From Microcoleus asticus IPMA8 (GTDB lineage: Bacteria > Cyanobacteriota > Cyanobacteriia > Cyanobacteriales > Microcoleaceae): DNA of 14,199 nt. Made by a program: the position numbers and the translations under genes. The notes beneath the pieces are model-generated. The model did no database searches and was not told the origin of the DNA. It was given only the letters and a program-made list of their open reading frames with translations. This document shows positions 12,809 to 14,199 of the stretch, one piece after another. How positions within the stretch are numbered: the stretch's first letter is position 1; each line of letters opens with the position of its first letter. Where the stretch lies: positions 1-14,199 of the forward strand of contig NZ_SRRZ01000163.1 of the NCBI RefSeq assembly GCF_013179805.1. The letters are read 5' to 3'.

Positions 12809-14024
12809 GGAAAATAATCAATTGAGTAGGAAAGATTGGAAATTGAGCAAGATTTTTCGCTATCAGCTATTGGCGATCGCCTGTTGCGTTTTGGCGATCG
12901 CTTTTTCGGTGCCCGCCGTTGCAGTTGCGCCGCTGCAACCAATTAGTCTAAATCAATTGCAAGCTGGCGAGTCGGACGATCTCGCCTTTGACTCTCAAAT
13001 CTGGGGCGAAAATGGCAAATCGGGCGATCGGGAATTGCTGTTAAAGTCGATCGACAACAGCCTCCGCTATCTCGATACATCGGCCGCCTCCACTGCTTAC
13101 AGCCGCTATCCAGTAGCAGGAGTTACGCGCGATAGAGTCCGCCGTTCCCTCGATAGATTCCGTCAATTAGTTGTCAGTTCCACAACCCCATCACAACTTC
13201 AGGAATCTGTCAAGCGCGAATTTGTATTTTACAAATCCACGGGCAAAGACGGCAAAGGAACAGTTGCATTTACAGGTTATTTCGAGCCGACTTACGCAGC
13301 ATCTCGCACGCCTAATTCCGAATACCGTTATCCCCTGTACCGGATGCCGCCGAACATGGCATCTTGGCCGAAACCTCACCCGACAAGATTGCAATTAGAA
13401 GGCGAAGATGCTTTGCAGGCAAGTAAAGGATTGCTGCGAGGATTAGAATTAGTTTGGTTGCGCGATCGATTCCAAGCATTTCTCGTTCACGTCCAAGGTT
13501 CTGCGAGATTGCAGCTAACAGATGGTAGCGTCATGACAGTCGGTTTTGCAGGCAAAAACAGTCACAGTTATACAGGAGTTGGACGAGAATTAGTTAAAGA
13601 CGGAAAGTTTACTTTAGAACAGTTAAATTTGCCGAAACTAATGGAATATTTCACCAACTTTCCCGCAGATATGAACAAGTATTTGCCGAAAAATGAAAGC
13701 TTTGTATTCTTCCGGGATACTAATGGAGTTCCAGCCACAGGCAGCATTGGAGTGCCAGTAACTGCCGAAAGGTCGATCGCCACCGATAAAGCCTTAATGC
13801 CCCCCGGCGCACTAGCATTAATTACTACGAAACTTCCCTATCCGAATGCGGCGGGAGAACTCGAACAAAATGCCGTGAATCGGTACGTTTTGGATCAAGA
13901 TACCGGCGGTGCAATCAAAGGTGCGGGGAGAGTTGACGTATTTATGGGAACCGGGAATTTAGCGGGCAGTCGCGCCGGTTATATCAACTCAACTGGAGAA
14001 CTGTATTATCCGCTTTTAAAGTAG
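12801..14024 (+). CDS. mltA: MltA-type membrane-bound/exported lytic murein transglycosylase
   Basis: 407 aa, ATG at 12801 inside the end of the preceding gene. MltA enzymes cleave the MurNAc-GlcNAc bond of peptidoglycan to leave 1,6-anhydro-MurNAc ends, during wall growth and turnover. After a basic start comes a hydrophobic export segment LLAIACCVLAIAFSVPAVAVA (23-43); AVA-type cleavage near 43 fits. The Cys pair does not give a good lipobox, so a lipoprotein form is doubtful. The MltA domain starts around 100 (YSRYPVAGVTRDRV) and shows FTGYFEPTY (157-165) and the VHVQGSARLQL strand (229-239). The C-terminal 3D domain has GVPVTAERSIATD (317-329), DQDTGGAIKGAGRVDVFMGT (365-384) and AGSRAGY. 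D379, in RVDVF, corresponds to the catalytic Asp308 of E. coli MltA. All three conserved 3D Asp positions seem present. Full length and probably active. Confidence 0.93.
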   Translation: MNKENNQLSRKDWKLSKIFRYQLLAIACCVLAIAFSVPAVAVAPLQPISLNQLQAGESDDLAFDSQIWGENGKSGDRELLLKSIDNSLRYLDTSAASTAYSRYPVAGVTRDRVRRSLDRFRQLVVSSTTPSQLQESVKREFVFYKSTGKDGKGTVAFTGYFEPTYAASRTPNSEYRYPLYRMPPNMASWPKPHPTRLQLEGEDALQASKGLLRGLELVWLRDRFQAFLVHVQGSARLQLTDGSVMTVGFAGKNSHSYTGVGRELVKDGKFTLEQLNLPKLMEYFTNFPADMNKYLPKNESFVFFRDTNGVPATGSIGVPVTAERSIATDKALMPPGALALITTKLPYPNAAGELEQNAVNRYVLDQDTGGAIKGAGRVDVFMGTGNLAGSRAGYINSTGELYYPLLK

Positions 14025-14037
14025 ATTAATTCTACTT
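14019..14037 (+). terminator. Weak hairpin after the MltA gene
   Basis: AAGTAGA (14019-14025) pairs with TCTACTT (14031-14037) across a 5-base loop, overlapping the stop codon. No U-run follows, so it is at most a weak or Rho-assisted terminator. Confidence 0.3.
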
Positions 14038-14068
14038 CATGTGATTGTTCGCTGTGCGTCGCAATCCC

Positions 14069-14089
14069 GGACACGGCAGTGCCGTGTCC
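14069..14089. repeat. 21-bp perfect palindrome, family member 3
   Basis: GGACACGGCA and TGCCGTGTCC flank one G, ten perfect pairs, and CTAC follows. It is the same family as 5742-5770 and 11541-11561. It lies 45 bp after the MltA stop codon and could act as the transcript's 3' hairpin. Confidence 0.75.
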
Positions 14090-14199
14090 CTACAGATATC
14101 GCGGACAATCTATAGCAATCCTAAATCATTATCAAGACTATGATACAATTATATGCAATACTTGATTGTGACAATAAAAAATGAATAACTTACAACTGC
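14090..14199. other. AT-rich end of window, possible start of another gene
   Basis: AT-rich DNA with TATGAT/TACAAT-like hexamers around 14139-14150, and an ATG at 14181 (MNNLQL...) that is still open at the window edge. There are only six codons, so it cannot be judged; no ribosome site precedes it. Confidence 0.25.

Noticed and set aside
12801..12930. Lipoprotein signal for MltA (LLAIAC)
   Set aside because: The -3 position before the Cys is Ala rather than Leu/Val/Ile, and the hydrophobic run continues well past the Cys; a standard cleavage near residue 43 fits better.

Overview
The window looks like part of a filamentous cyanobacterial chromosome, probably Oscillatoria/Microcoleus-like. 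This rests on abundant HIP1-type GCGATCGC/CGATCG sites, on families I know mainly from cyanobacteria (a DUF6737-like membrane protein, a Uma2/DUF820 protein, a cyanobacterial-type MltA), and on many intergenic 7-bp tandem repeats of the STRR type. The taxonomy is inference; no rRNA or other marker gene is present. I see no tRNA, rRNA, CRISPR array or transposase.

Positions 1-6506 hold five minus-strand genes. In transcription order they are a TerY-like von Willebrand A protein (5844-6506), a PP2C-type phosphatase (4847-5632), an unknown 230-aa protein with a weakly nuclease-like C-terminus (3963-4655), a 589-aa protein with two degenerate RNase III domains in tandem (1840-3609), and a divergent protein kinase with a zinc-knuckle tail that runs off the left edge (1467 to before 1). 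VWA + PP2C + kinase is the known 'TerY-P triad', thought to be a phosphorylation-based stress or effector-control module. The two extra genes between its members are the most interesting part of the window. The gaps (about 190-370 bp) contain repeats and one good -10 box, so this is a co-directional cluster rather than a tight operon.

Positions 6751-7657 carry two plus-strand accessory genes, a Uma2-family PD-(D/E)XK protein and a small two-helix membrane protein. The minus-strand housekeeping gene carB (7758-11069) follows.

Positions 11070-12550 are a repeat-rich, partly decayed stretch. It has an open frame with a CPDC zinc-ribbon motif but no start codon, a 79-aa conserved-looking minus-strand gene with a clear Shine-Dalgarno site just after a hairpin, and a minus-strand reading frame cut off at its 5' end by a heptamer repeat. 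It also has pyrimidine-rich low-complexity DNA and a duplicated copy of the next gene's first 54 bases.

Positions 12551-14024 hold an 85-aa unknown protein overlapping by 8 bases an exported MltA-type lytic transglycosylase. The last 175 bases contain a third copy of a palindrome that also occurs at 5742 and 11541.
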